DNA of 64,000 nt from a virus, in the IMG/VR virus record IMGVR_UViG_3300022934_000005, positions 1-64,000 of that record. One strand, 5' to 3'. The position numbers and the translations under genes are program-made. Positions 51,463 to 58,214 of the stretch are shown here, in pieces. Within the stretch, counting starts at the first letter, position 1, and every line of letters starts with the position of its first letter. The notes under the pieces were generated by a model. It saw nothing but the letters and a program-made list of their open reading frames with translations, did no database searches and had not been told where the DNA came from.

Positions 51463-52938
51463 TTATCCTAAACTTAGTACTAACTCCAATGCAATGTTCT
51501 GTGCATCTGTTTGTGAAACAGCACCTGAACTACCTGCAACTGAATCCCATTGTGTACCATCATAAATTTCTAATCTTCCGTCTGTTGTATTCCAACGCAT
51601 CATACCAATAACTGGTGAAGGGTGTCTTTGAGCACCAGTACCTACCGGAACAACAAACCCTTCAGTACCGTCAAACTTAAAATAGCCTCCATTTGGGCTA
51701 GAAAACGTTAAAGCACCGCCGGCTACAGTATTATTTATAGTACTTCCACTAATATTAACATCACCAATTTGTACACCGCCTGTACCGTTTGGTGATAAAA
51801 TTAAGTCTGTATTAGCAGTTGTTGTACTGATAGTGTTACCGTCAAGTCTTATACTGTCAACTTGTAATCTAGCAACATTAAATTCTTGTTGTGTAACTGT
51901 AGCAATTAGTGAACCACCTGCATAAAATCTAATAGTATCATCATTTGCACCTGGTGTTAATTCTGCTGTAATATATGTGTCAGCATCTAGGTCATATACT
52001 CCTGTTAGTACAATCCAGTTACCGTCATAACCTTCAAACTTATTTGTATCTGTGTTATAACGAATCATACCAACTGCTGGAATTGCTGGTCTTTGTGCTG
52101 TTGTGCCTGACGGAATTCTAATAGATCCAGTAGCGTCAATATCCATTACACCACTTGCAGGTGCAATAGTAATATCATTAGCAGAACTAATTCTGCTACC
52201 TTTAAAAATAAAATCGTCAATAATAACAGATCCATTACCTGCGTAACGTAATTCTAAATCTGCATTTGAAACTGTGTTTTGAATTACACCAGTATCGATT
52301 TGAATGTCATCAATGTAAGCACTTCCAGCATGAATACTATTCCATGTTTTTGCTGGTGTACCTAAGTTGTATGTTGCAGTTTGATCTGGTAATAAATCTG
52401 AAGTAATACCTGCATTAATGCTAATAGTATCTGTTGCTTCATCGCCTATTACAACGTTACCTGCAACTGTTACATCACCACTAGCATTAATATTTCCTGT
52501 AACATCTAAATTACCTGTAATATTAGTATGACCTGTAATGTTAACTTCTCCAGTTCCGTCTGGAAAAATATCAATATCAGCATTTGATACTGTTGTAGAA
52601 ATTACGTTTGTTTGAAATCTTAAATCGTCTACTTCAAAAGTTTTTAATGAAGTAACTTTGTCTGATCCTACTGTTTGTAGTTGTAATGTGTTTCCAGTTG
52701 TTTCAACAGTATTACCACTTATACGTACATCGCCGACATAAGCAGTACCTGAAGTTACTGAATCAATTGATCTTAGTGTTCCGTTAATATCTAAATCGTA
52801 TTGTGGACTAGCGGTATTGACGCCGATCTTGCGGTTATTAACATCTAAGTAAAGTAAATCCGTTTCAAATGCTAAATCAACTCCATTACGAAGAAGATTT
52901 TGCTTTAAAAGCGGACCCGAAATACGACCTACAGCCAC
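51463..52938 (-). CDS. Fibre-type structural protein (491 aa)
   Basis: The start is GTG at 52938, with AGGAG seven bases upstream; the longer frame begins at a TTG that overlaps that ribosome-binding site. From there the protein starts MAVGRISGPLLKQNLLRNGV and matches the start of the next paralogue, QIARISGPLLASNLVRTQSD. The body is a series of beta repeats (DVRISGNTVETTGNTL, VTGNINASGDVTVAGNVVIGDEATDTI, and others). The PSGTTAQRPAIPAVGMIRYN segment recurs twice here and also in the neighbours at 53107-54579 and 54614-55117. It is a long beta-structured fibre shaft, inferred. Its leader is an unusual structured element (see 52939-53094). Confidence 0.82.
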   Translation of the reverse strand: MAVGRISGPLLKQNLLRNGVDLAFETDLLYLDVNNRKIGVNTASPQYDLDINGTLRSIDSVTSGTAYVGDVRISGNTVETTGNTLQLQTVGSDKVTSLKTFEVDDLRFQTNVISTTVSNADIDIFPDGTGEVNITGHTNITGNLDVTGNINASGDVTVAGNVVIGDEATDTISINAGITSDLLPDQTATYNLGTPAKTWNSIHAGSAYIDDIQIDTGVIQNTVSNADLELRYAGNGSVIIDDFIFKGSRISSANDITIAPASGVMDIDATGSIRIPSGTTAQRPAIPAVGMIRYNTDTNKFEGYDGNWIVLTGVYDLDADTYITAELTPGANDDTIRFYAGGSLIATVTQQEFNVARLQVDSIRLDGNTISTTTANTDLILSPNGTGGVQIGDVNISGSTINNTVAGGALTFSSPNGGYFKFDGTEGFVVPVGTGAQRHPSPVIGMMRWNTTDGRLEIYDGTQWDSVAGSSGAVSQTDAQNIALELVLSLG

Positions 52939-53082
52939 TTTATTGCTCCTCAATACGGGGATCCTGTCCCTCTAGCCTAATTTTCATCCTTACATTATTG
53001 CTCGGCTCTTTGCTGGCTAACCACAGTATGTCCCATACTACAACTAAGGGTCTCTCTCCCTTAATCGGTCTTGTAGTATGTT
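52939..53082 (-). ncRNA. Structured 5' leader of the 491-aa fibre gene
   Basis: From the predicted late +1 near 53082 the leader is about 144 bases. It holds a perfect 10-bp inverted repeat (53071-53080 with 53034-53043) enclosing an AAGGG/CCCTT hairpin (53046-53062). A second copy of half of the repeat arm, AGTATG at 53025-53030, can pair with the same 53034-53039 segment, so two exclusive structures are possible. A GGGA/TCCC hairpin near the ribosome-binding site follows. No ORF with a ribosome-binding site is seen in it. Confidence 0.5.
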
Positions 53083-53087
53083 AATAG

Positions 53088-53094
53088 TATTTAT
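53088..53094 (-). promoter_or_regulatory. Late promoter (GATAAATACT) of the 491-aa fibre gene
   Basis: The minus strand reads TCGATAAATACTATTAACATAC; the transcript would start six or so bases before the long inverted repeat. Confidence 0.74.
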
Positions 53095-53106
53095 CGAAAA
53101 TGGATA

Positions 53107-54579
53107 TTAACCTAGTGCTAAGGTATAGATAAAGCCTAATTCTTCCATGTAGTCTTCATTAACTGTATCACCTGCACCCGAAACGTTATTCCAATTACCA
53201 TCAGCATAAGTTTCAAGATATCCTAGGGTAACGTTAAAACGTGTAGTACCTTCTTGTAGTGTTGCACCACCCGGTCTTGCCGCTAATGACCCCGAAGGAA
53301 TTACAAATCCGCCAGTATCTGCAAATTCAACACGACCGTATTGCGTAGGTACATTATTTGTTCTAGTAAACACAAAATCATTCGTTAGACTTGTGTTAGT
53401 AATAGTAGCACCATTAAAATCTAAATCATACATTCTAACTGTACCTGAACTTGGTACTAGATTAATATCTGAATTAGTTACTTGGCTACTAATAGTTCCG
53501 TTATCAAATGTTAGATTATCCTGAGAAACTAATCTAGTTGACACAATTCCTAAATCTGTCAATGTATGATTTGTAACACCATTTGTTGTAAAATCGAAAT
53601 AGTTTCCAGCATTTGCTAGTACATAAGTCTGTCTATCTTCACTCCAAATACCCCTTAACGGAGTATATGCACTTGAAAATAATTCAAAGAAATTTGTAGT
53701 TGTATTATAACGAACATCTCTAAACAAGTTAGGACGTTCTGCTTCAGTACCGTGCGGAACATTTAGTGCTCCAACTCCGCTAATCCCGATGTTAGCACCC
53801 GGATCTAAATTAAATGTTGTTGAGTTTGTTGTAGTTAATGTACTACCGCTAATTCTCATATCATCAATGACAATAGCACCCGTACCACTTGCTCTTAAAA
53901 TTAAGTTATTACCCGAACTTGTTGTAGTTATGTAATCATTATCAATTTCAATGTCGCCAAATTTTGCTTTTGCGGCTGTAACGTTATTCCAAACTTTTGT
54001 AGGGCTACCTAAATTAAGATTATCCTCAGTTCTATTAGGAACTATGTCTTGTGAAAAATCTACTAAACTAAAATTAATTGTATCTGTTTCTTCATCACCA
54101 AATACAAAGTTACCGCCAACAGATAAGTTACCTGGAATAGTAACATTACCAGTAACATCAATATCTCCAATATGGTTTACATTTTTTCTAAAGTGTGTAA
54201 TACCTGTTCCATGAGGTTGAAAGTTTATGTCACTGTTTGATAAACTTGTAATATCGTTATTATTAAAAACTAAATTGTCAGTATGTAACTGTTCTGCTCT
54301 AACTAAATTAGCAGAATTTAAATTAATATCTCCAACTGTTGCTCTTACGCCAGTTGTACTAACTTCAATATTTCCCGAAGTCTTTCTAGTAAAATAACCA
54401 TCGCCGTACCAAGACTGTCCTAGTACTTGTACAAGGTCTGTTGGAGAATTTGTAAGGACACCTATTCGTGTATTACTCGATCCAATATGAAGTAGATCAG
54501 TTTCAAACGCTAGGTCAGACTGTGTTCGAACTAAGTTCGATGCTAATAATGGACCTGATATTCTTGCTATTTGTGACAT
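53107..54579 (-). CDS. Fibre-type structural protein (490 aa)
   Basis: Paralogue of the 491-aa protein, with which it shares an N-terminal ARISGPLLASNLVRTQSDLA and a run of beta repeats with NSDINFQPHGTG and DVTGNVTIPGNLSVGGNFVF. Shared C-terminal elements include EGTTRFNVTLGYLETYADG and a final ELGFIYTLALG like the other's LELVLSLG. It lacks the long insertion seen in the other. No enzymatic motif is present. A late promoter overlaps the gap before the gene, with GAGGGAAC as the probable ribosome-binding site. Confidence 0.82.
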   Translation of the reverse strand: MSQIARISGPLLASNLVRTQSDLAFETDLLHIGSSNTRIGVLTNSPTDLVQVLGQSWYGDGYFTRKTSGNIEVSTTGVRATVGDINLNSANLVRAEQLHTDNLVFNNNDITSLSNSDINFQPHGTGITHFRKNVNHIGDIDVTGNVTIPGNLSVGGNFVFGDEETDTINFSLVDFSQDIVPNRTEDNLNLGSPTKVWNNVTAAKAKFGDIEIDNDYITTTSSGNNLILRASGTGAIVIDDMRISGSTLTTTNSTTFNLDPGANIGISGVGALNVPHGTEAERPNLFRDVRYNTTTNFFELFSSAYTPLRGIWSEDRQTYVLANAGNYFDFTTNGVTNHTLTDLGIVSTRLVSQDNLTFDNGTISSQVTNSDINLVPSSGTVRMYDLDFNGATITNTSLTNDFVFTRTNNVPTQYGRVEFADTGGFVIPSGSLAARPGGATLQEGTTRFNVTLGYLETYADGNWNNVSGAGDTVNEDYMEELGFIYTLALG

Positions 54580-54601
54580 ACTGTTATGTTCCCTCTAACA
54601 G

Positions 54602-54608
54602 TATTTAT
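54602..54608 (-). promoter_or_regulatory. Late promoter (AATAAATACT) of the 490-aa fibre gene
   Basis: The minus strand reads CCAATAAATACTGTTAG; the first base is A instead of the usual G. Confidence 0.7.
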
Positions 54609-54613
54609 TGGAA

Positions 54614-55117
54614 TTACTTGTCGAAATTATGTAGGACTGTTACTGGTTTACCTGTTGGAACAGGAGTACCAAATACTACATACCAACCTGCGGCATAACC
54701 GCTTGGGTTTTGTTCAAGTACATAGTTTGTAGTTGCTAGTTGAAAAACGTTTTCAATAGTAACAATAATATTTGCCGCTGATGCTGGAGCAGGGTTATAA
54801 GTATCGCCGTTGTTTAACGGACCAAATTTAGTTTCAACATCATTGCCGTTACCTAAATTTTGTTGTACAATAGTTGCTGGTTCAAAACGTCTAATAGGCG
54901 CCCAACTACCATTTTCATAATCTTCAAATACATTTTCATCTGAGTTATATCTAATCATTCCGTTTTCAGGACTTGAAGGACGTTGTGCAGTTGTTCCTAT
55001 TGGAACCACAACAGAATTATCACTGTCTAAGACAATCTTGCCGTTAATGTCTCTACGGATATCTTTATTACCATAGATTCCTCTTGCATTTGTTGATTGT
55101 GCTCTTAGAAAACGCAT
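54614..55117 (-). CDS. Structural protein with fibre-associated PIGTTAQRP module
   Basis: The 167-aa product has a short N-terminus (RFLRAQSTNARGIYGNK) and a VVPIGTTAQRPSSPENGMIRYN segment (near residues 37-58; given here in parts), the same module repeated in the 490/491-aa proteins. A DTYNPAPASAANIIVTIENVFQ part precedes the C-terminal VPTGKPVTVLHNF. It could be a tip or joint of the fibre. It begins two bases after the preceding stop. Confidence 0.78.
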   Translation of the reverse strand: MRFLRAQSTNARGIYGNKDIRRDINGKIVLDSDNSVVVPIGTTAQRPSSPENGMIRYNSDENVFEDYENGSWAPIRRFEPATIVQQNLGNGNDVETKFGPLNNGDTYNPAPASAANIIVTIENVFQLATTNYVLEQNPSGYAAGWYVVFGTPVPTGKPVTVLHNFDK

Positions 55118-55119
55118 AA

Positions 55120-55452
55120 TTAAACTTCCAAATAACTTACTGTAACACTTAGATTCAATGGTGCTTGTGATAGTAATACTACACTATCGCCTGATTCTAA
55201 AATAATTTTTTCAGAATCAAAAGTAAATGTCTCTCCACCTGGAACAGGCATTTCTTTAACAACCATGTTTGTATTTGATTTTGGTTCTGTATTCTTTACA
55301 AAATGCAAATCAAATGACGAATCGTTTGTTCCTGCCGCATCATAACCTGCATGATTACACACCATAACTGTTGTAATAGCATACTGAGTTTGAGGCGGTA
55401 CAGTTAGTACCGTTGTATCTGTGTTTCCAATTGCCGCTTGTGCTATTGCCAT
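55120..55452 (-). CDS. Small beta-rich virion protein (paralogue group of three)
   Basis: The 110-aa product carries TVLTVPPQTQYAITTVMVCN near residue 13 and ends LNLSVTVSYLEV, which matches the ending VDVILSYVEIV of the paralogue at 51130-51459. Ribosome-binding site AAGGATG. The three copies all lie between large fibre genes. Confidence 0.78.
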   Translation of the reverse strand: MAIAQAAIGNTDTTVLTVPPQTQYAITTVMVCNHAGYDAAGTNDSSFDLHFVKNTEPKSNTNMVVKEMPVPGGETFTFDSEKIILESGDSVVLLSQAPLNLSVTVSYLEV

Positions 55453-55461
55453 TTTACATCC

Positions 55462-56430
55462 TTAAAATATCATACTTAAAAGTAATGATCTGTTTTTGCT
55501 TATTAACTCATCTCTTGTACTATTACTATTTACATAATAGATACCAGTTTTTCCAATGTCTTGAGTTTTAGTATAAATTTTAACACCATCTGTTGGAGCC
55601 GCCGGATCAAGAGTATTATCATCAACACTAGGTGTTGCTAAAATATGTAGTTGGTCATCAATTACAACAGAACCTGTGCCAGGCGCACTTAAAGTTAAAT
55701 CTGCTCCACTATTAGTAGTTTCAATAGTAGAATTTACAAATCTAAAATCATGCATTTCTGTTCTATCATTATAGAAGTTTGCTGTAGTAATACTGTCAAC
55801 AGTAACAGCAAAGTTACTTGGGTGTCCAGTTGTTTCACTGTCAAACACTTCAACTTCTGTTAAACTTGCAGTACCTGTTCTTAGTCTTGTAAAGTTTGCC
55901 GCGGCAACCTGTTGTGCAATAACGTTGTCAACATATTTTTTATTAGGAATATCGTCGTCGTCTGTAATTTGATCTTCGTAGTTGTTAGTTCCACTAACAC
56001 TAATAACACCAGTACCACTATTAATTAAAAATAAATCACCACCACCGGTTGTAATACTTCTTACTTGTAATCCAATGTTACCACCGTTTTCGTCAATTAA
56101 TGTAAATGCACCTGTTCTAATAGTTTGTGAAACAGGATCATTCCAGTTAATTGTTTCGTCAAACAAAATCTGTGTATCAGGCAAACTACCTCTGTCAATT
56201 CTAATACCTGCTTGTCCAAGTGTTACACCAACACCAGTTTCGCCATTGTTAATAACAATAATATTATCGTTAACTTCCAAGTTTGCTGATGAAACAGTTG
56301 TAGTATTACCATTGACAACAAGATCACCTGTTAGGTATAATTGTCCAATCAAGTTTCCAGTATCAATAGTTACTGTACCGCCTTCTTGTACTTTTATTGT
56401 ATAATCGCCTGTTGTTACAAATTGTTTCAT
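55462..56430 (-). CDS. Fibre-type structural protein (322 aa)
   Basis: The 322-aa product starts KQFVTTGDYTIKVQEGGTVT and contains LYLTGDLVVNGNTTTVSSANLEVNDNII in two parts, a pattern frequent in marine T4-like fibre proteins. A DIPNKKYVDNVI motif (near residue 170) also occurs at the end of the 343-aa fibre protein. An ending TRDELISKNRSLLLSMIF closes the protein. It lies directly after a stable hairpin (56450-56469) and its AGGAT site. Confidence 0.8.
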   Translation of the reverse strand: MKQFVTTGDYTIKVQEGGTVTIDTGNLIGQLYLTGDLVVNGNTTTVSSANLEVNDNIIVINNGETGVGVTLGQAGIRIDRGSLPDTQILFDETINWNDPVSQTIRTGAFTLIDENGGNIGLQVRSITTGGGDLFLINSGTGVISVSGTNNYEDQITDDDDIPNKKYVDNVIAQQVAAANFTRLRTGTASLTEVEVFDSETTGHPSNFAVTVDSITTANFYNDRTEMHDFRFVNSTIETTNSGADLTLSAPGTGSVVIDDQLHILATPSVDDNTLDPAAPTDGVKIYTKTQDIGKTGIYYVNSNSTRDELISKNRSLLLSMIF

Positions 56431-56449
56431 TAACTAAATCCTAAAGTTA

Positions 56450-56469
56450 GTGGGGGATTTCTCCCCCAC
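56450..56469 (-). terminator. Stable hairpin between two structural genes (weak terminator or processing signal)
   Basis: A perfect 8-bp stem GTGGGGGA/TCCCCCAC with a four-base loop lies after the 146-aa gene. The T-tract is poor (CTAACTTTAGG on the minus strand), so it may pause or stabilise the RNA rather than terminate fully. Confidence 0.45.
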
Positions 56470-56483
56470 CATAGTACTATCTA

Positions 56484-56924
56484 TTAGCCATCACCTTCAG
56501 TATCGTCAGCACCTGTTAGTACGTCATCTGATGTACCAAGAGTTGCGTCAACACCTGCGCCAATGCCTGTACCTGCTTCTTCAACTGCTACTGTATCACC
56601 AGTACCTGTGAAGTCCCAGTTAATTCTTGAACCGTTGTCCATAGTAAGAACACGACCAGAAATTTTAGTTACTTGACGAGCAGTACCACCGTCATCAACT
56701 GTAATAGTCATTTCACCTGCCGCGATAGCCGCTGATGCTTTGTCTACTAGGTAGCAAGTACCAGTGTCTGTTCCGCCTGCATTTGAAACTTTAAAACGCT
56801 TTGAACCAGTTTGTTTTACAATGTAACCCGGTGTTGAACCGTTACCTGTGTTAAACTGGACCTTAATTTCTGAACCACCTGCTGTAGGTGCTCCGAAATA
56901 TCTTTTATTAATAGGTCTTCCCAT
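56484..56924 (-). CDS. Conserved structural hypothetical with acidic C-terminus (146 aa)
   Basis: The start is ATG 56924, with AGGAGA nine bases before; the frame extends to ATG 56996 but that would overlap the structured leader, and Arg/Cys residues there look untranslated. The protein begins GRPINKRYFG, is Gly/Thr-rich with IKVQFNTGNGSTPGYIVKQT in parts, and a tail rich in Asp, Thr and Gly (DDVLTGADDTEGDG). It may be a small capsid-associated or decoration protein, but I cannot identify it. A late promoter overlaps the stop codon of the preceding gene. Confidence 0.75.
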   Translation of the reverse strand: MGRPINKRYFGAPTAGGSEIKVQFNTGNGSTPGYIVKQTGSKRFKVSNAGGTDTGTCYLVDKASAAIAAGEMTITVDDGGTARQVTKISGRVLTMDNGSRINWDFTGTGDTVAVEEAGTGIGAGVDATLGTSDDVLTGADDTEGDG

Positions 56925-57017
56925 TTGTTTTCTCCTTATTAGAAGTCCGATGCACGTTCTAGGTGCTACGGGGTTGGATCCCCATAAGTCCGCCACTCTT
57001 GCGGCACACTATCTGAC
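56925..57017 (-). ncRNA. Structured 5' leader of the 146-aa gene
   Basis: The predicted leader is about 93 bases, relatively GC-rich, with a GGGG/CCCC hairpin (56970-56983) and a repeated GGACTT. No recognisable riboswitch consensus was found. Confidence 0.35.
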
Positions 57018-57022
57018 ACAAG

Positions 57023-57029
57023 TATTTAT
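57023..57029 (-). promoter_or_regulatory. Late promoter (GATAAATACT) of the 146-aa gene
   Basis: The minus strand reads TAGATAAATACTTGTG; the ATAAATA core includes the stop codon of the 139-aa gene. Confidence 0.75.
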
Positions 57030-57445
57030 CTAATTGCTGTGATTGGTGAATTATTATTACGAACTGCAAGATTTATAAAGGATCTTATAAAGTCAAAGCG
57101 TGTTGCAAGTATTTCAAATAAATCTGTATTAAAGCCTTCTTGCACAAGCGTATATGAACTTTTTCCTATATCTGAATAGTACCGCACACTTATTCCATAC
57201 TCAGGAAAAACGCCTGTAACAAACAAACAACTATCTCCTAATTCTTTTGCTGTGTAGTTGTATGGACGTTTGAGTTTTAAAAACTCTTGTGCAAAGGTTT
57301 GTTTTGGAAGAAAATTTGGTTTGTCTATTTTGTCTGCAAGAAGCATTACTACATAGGCTTCAATTTCGGTCGGAAGATCAAACCCAGTAGTTGACTGTGC
57401 CTCGCGGACAATGTCGTAAAAGGCCGATGTGTATTCGTCCCTCAT
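57026..57445 (-). CDS. Hypothetical protein between csp and fibre block
   Basis: Function not recognised; 139 aa. The first half is helical with a LPTEIEAYVVMLLADKID part and the second half beta/alpha, with a CLFVTGVFPEYGISVRYYSD segment (residues near 79-98) and FIRSFINLAVRNN at the end. No signal peptide. It is the first gene of the unit after csp. ATG 57445 follows the late-promoter variant CTAAATA by five bases, predicting a leaderless mRNA, and there is no Shine-Dalgarno. Confidence 0.85.
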   Translation of the reverse strand: MRDEYTSAFYDIVREAQSTTGFDLPTEIEAYVVMLLADKIDKPNFLPKQTFAQEFLKLKRPYNYTAKELGDSCLFVTGVFPEYGISVRYYSDIGKSSYTLVQEGFNTDLFEILATRFDFIRSFINLAVRNNNSPITAIR

Positions 57446-57450
57446 ACTAA

Positions 57451-57457
57451 TATTTAG
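57451..57457 (-). promoter_or_regulatory. Late promoter variant (CTAAATATT) of the 139-aa gene
   Basis: The minus strand reads GACTAAATATTAGTATG. Five bases separate motif and ATG, and the csp terminator lies just upstream. Confidence 0.62.
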
Positions 57458-57459
57458 TC

Positions 57460-57493
57460 AAAAAAATAGGCCCAATGCGAACAGAGGGCCTAT
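57460..57493 (-). terminator. Intrinsic terminator after csp
   Basis: On the minus strand ATAGGCCC and GGGCCTAT form an 8-bp stem around a 12-base loop followed by TTTTTTT. Confidence 0.88.
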
Positions 57494-57506
57494 AGTTGTA
57501 GTTCTA

Positions 57507-57707
57507 CTACTTGACTGTTAAGTTTACAGCAGAAGGGCCTTTTGGACCATCCTGAATTTCAAACTGTACAGTATCGCCTTCGTTCAACGAGTGTAAGCCT
57601 GCGGCTTCTACTGCTGAAATGTGTACGAAAATATCTTTATTTTCACTTGCGATAAATCCAAAACCTTTAGCGGAGTTGAACCATTTTACTTGTCCTTGAT
57701 TACTCAT
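57507..57707 (-). CDS. Cold-shock domain protein (CspA-like)
   Basis: Single-stranded nucleic-acid-binding RNA chaperone. The 66-aa product is a full cold-shock domain: [15 protein letters not shown] at residues 5-19 including RNP1 (KGFGFI), and IFVHISA at 26-32 as RNP2. Length is like CspA (70 aa). It lies between gp23 and the fibre block, and its own mRNA is bounded by a late-type promoter variant at 57816-57822 and the terminator at 57460-57493. The leader is about 100 bases, in keeping with the long leaders of bacterial csp genes. It probably acts on phage or host mRNA in late infection, as inference. AAGGA precedes ATG. Confidence 0.94.
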   Translation of the reverse strand: MSNQGQVKWFNSAKGFGFIASENKDIFVHISAVEAAGLHSLNEGDTVQFEIQDGPKGPSAVNLTVK

Positions 57708-57815
57708 GTTTTTCCTTGTTCGTGTTTATATTTGAGGAAGTTTGTATCTAATATTAGGGCGGGAGGTTTGTTAATTCTACTGCGTCTTGTTCTTATTACT
57801 GTCTTGTCTCATTTG

Positions 57816-57822
57816 TATTTAG
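57816..57822 (-). promoter_or_regulatory. Late promoter variant (CTAAATACA) of csp
   Basis: The minus strand reads GACTAAATACAAATG. It lies directly after the ncRNA terminator and drives csp with a leader of about 100 bases; an 11-codon ORF starts three bases past the motif (ATG 57812) and ends at a TAG. Confidence 0.58.
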
Positions 57823-57827
57823 TCAAT

Positions 57828-57860
57828 AAAAAAGGTTTATCCAGTCTCCCGAATAAACCT
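57828..57860 (-). terminator. Intrinsic terminator of the candidate ncRNA
   Basis: On the minus strand AGGTTTAT and ATAAACCT form a perfect 8-bp stem around a 12-base loop (57841-57852), with TTTTTT following. It ends the GC-richer transcript that starts near 58087. Confidence 0.85.
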
Positions 57861-58087
57861 CTTTTAGGCATAAGCAAAATAGGGAGGACTCGGTTATACC
57901 TCCAACCCCTCGCCGCAGATACCATTCTGAAACCAGGGAGCCTGTAGCCGCTCGGTAGAGCGATGTGACACAGCGTATTTCTACTACCATGCCTGGGTAC
58001 CACCCCTTTACAGCCAAGTTCGACGCTCTGGTAAACGCCTCTTCCTTGCACTATATACATCGGACCGCTAAATCCTTTGTAACTTAT
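57828..58087 (-). ncRNA. Candidate structured RNA between gp23 and csp
   Basis: The 507-base gap between csp and gp23 (57708-58214) holds no convincing coding gene. Within it about 260 bases are clearly richer in GC than the surroundings and lie between a sigma70-like promoter and an intrinsic terminator, both on the minus strand. Hairpins visible include CGCTC/GAGCG around 57949-57962 and GGAGG/CCTCC near 57882-57903; a segment AGAGCG near 58024-58029 could pair with CGCTCT near 57957-57962 as an alternative. Two ORFs of 64 and 144 codons cross it, but both run through the terminator stem and lack a good ribosome-binding site. I recognise no known RNA family (not tRNA, tmRNA, RNase P, SRP or glutamine riboswitch). 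Confidence 0.5.
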
Positions 58088-58093
58088 AATACT

Positions 58094-58122
58094 AATATAA
58101 CAAATGTTTGTGAAAAAAGCAA
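58094..58122 (-). promoter_or_regulatory. Sigma70-like promoter of the candidate ncRNA
   Basis: On the minus strand TTGCTT (58122-58117) and TATATT (58099-58094) are separated by 17 bases; -10 matches 5 of 6 and -35 matches 3 of 6. Predicted start near 58087. Confidence 0.5.
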
Positions 58123-58158
58123 GTAGTAAGTTTACCAAAATATAGAAATTGGAGTCAT

Positions 58159-58190
58159 AAAAAAAGGGCGAACCTAAGTCCGCCCTTTTA
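58159..58190 (-). terminator. Intrinsic terminator after gp23
   Basis: On the minus strand GGGCGGAC and GTTCGCCC form an 8-bp stem (one G-U) with a UUAG loop, extended by flanking A/T, then TTTTTTT. It follows the gp23 stop by about 24 bases. Confidence 0.9.
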
Positions 58191-58214
58191 ATCAGTTTAG
58201 TAACTGTCTCTGGC

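Noticed and set aside
52939-52953. TTG start five codons upstream in the 491-aa fibre gene
   Set aside because: Those codons overlap the AGGAG ribosome-binding site of the GTG at 52938, whose product matches the start of the 490-aa paralogue.
56925-56996. Extended N-terminus (ATG 56996) of the 146-aa protein
   Set aside because: It lies in the structured leader; ATG 56924 has a good AGGAGA and the family-like MGRPINKRYFG start.
57943-58032. tRNA-like D-arm (GCTCGGTAGAGC) and GTTCGA on the plus strand
   Set aside because: No acceptor stem, anticodon stem or matching T-stem can be built around them; resemblance is local. The transcript signals are on the other strand.
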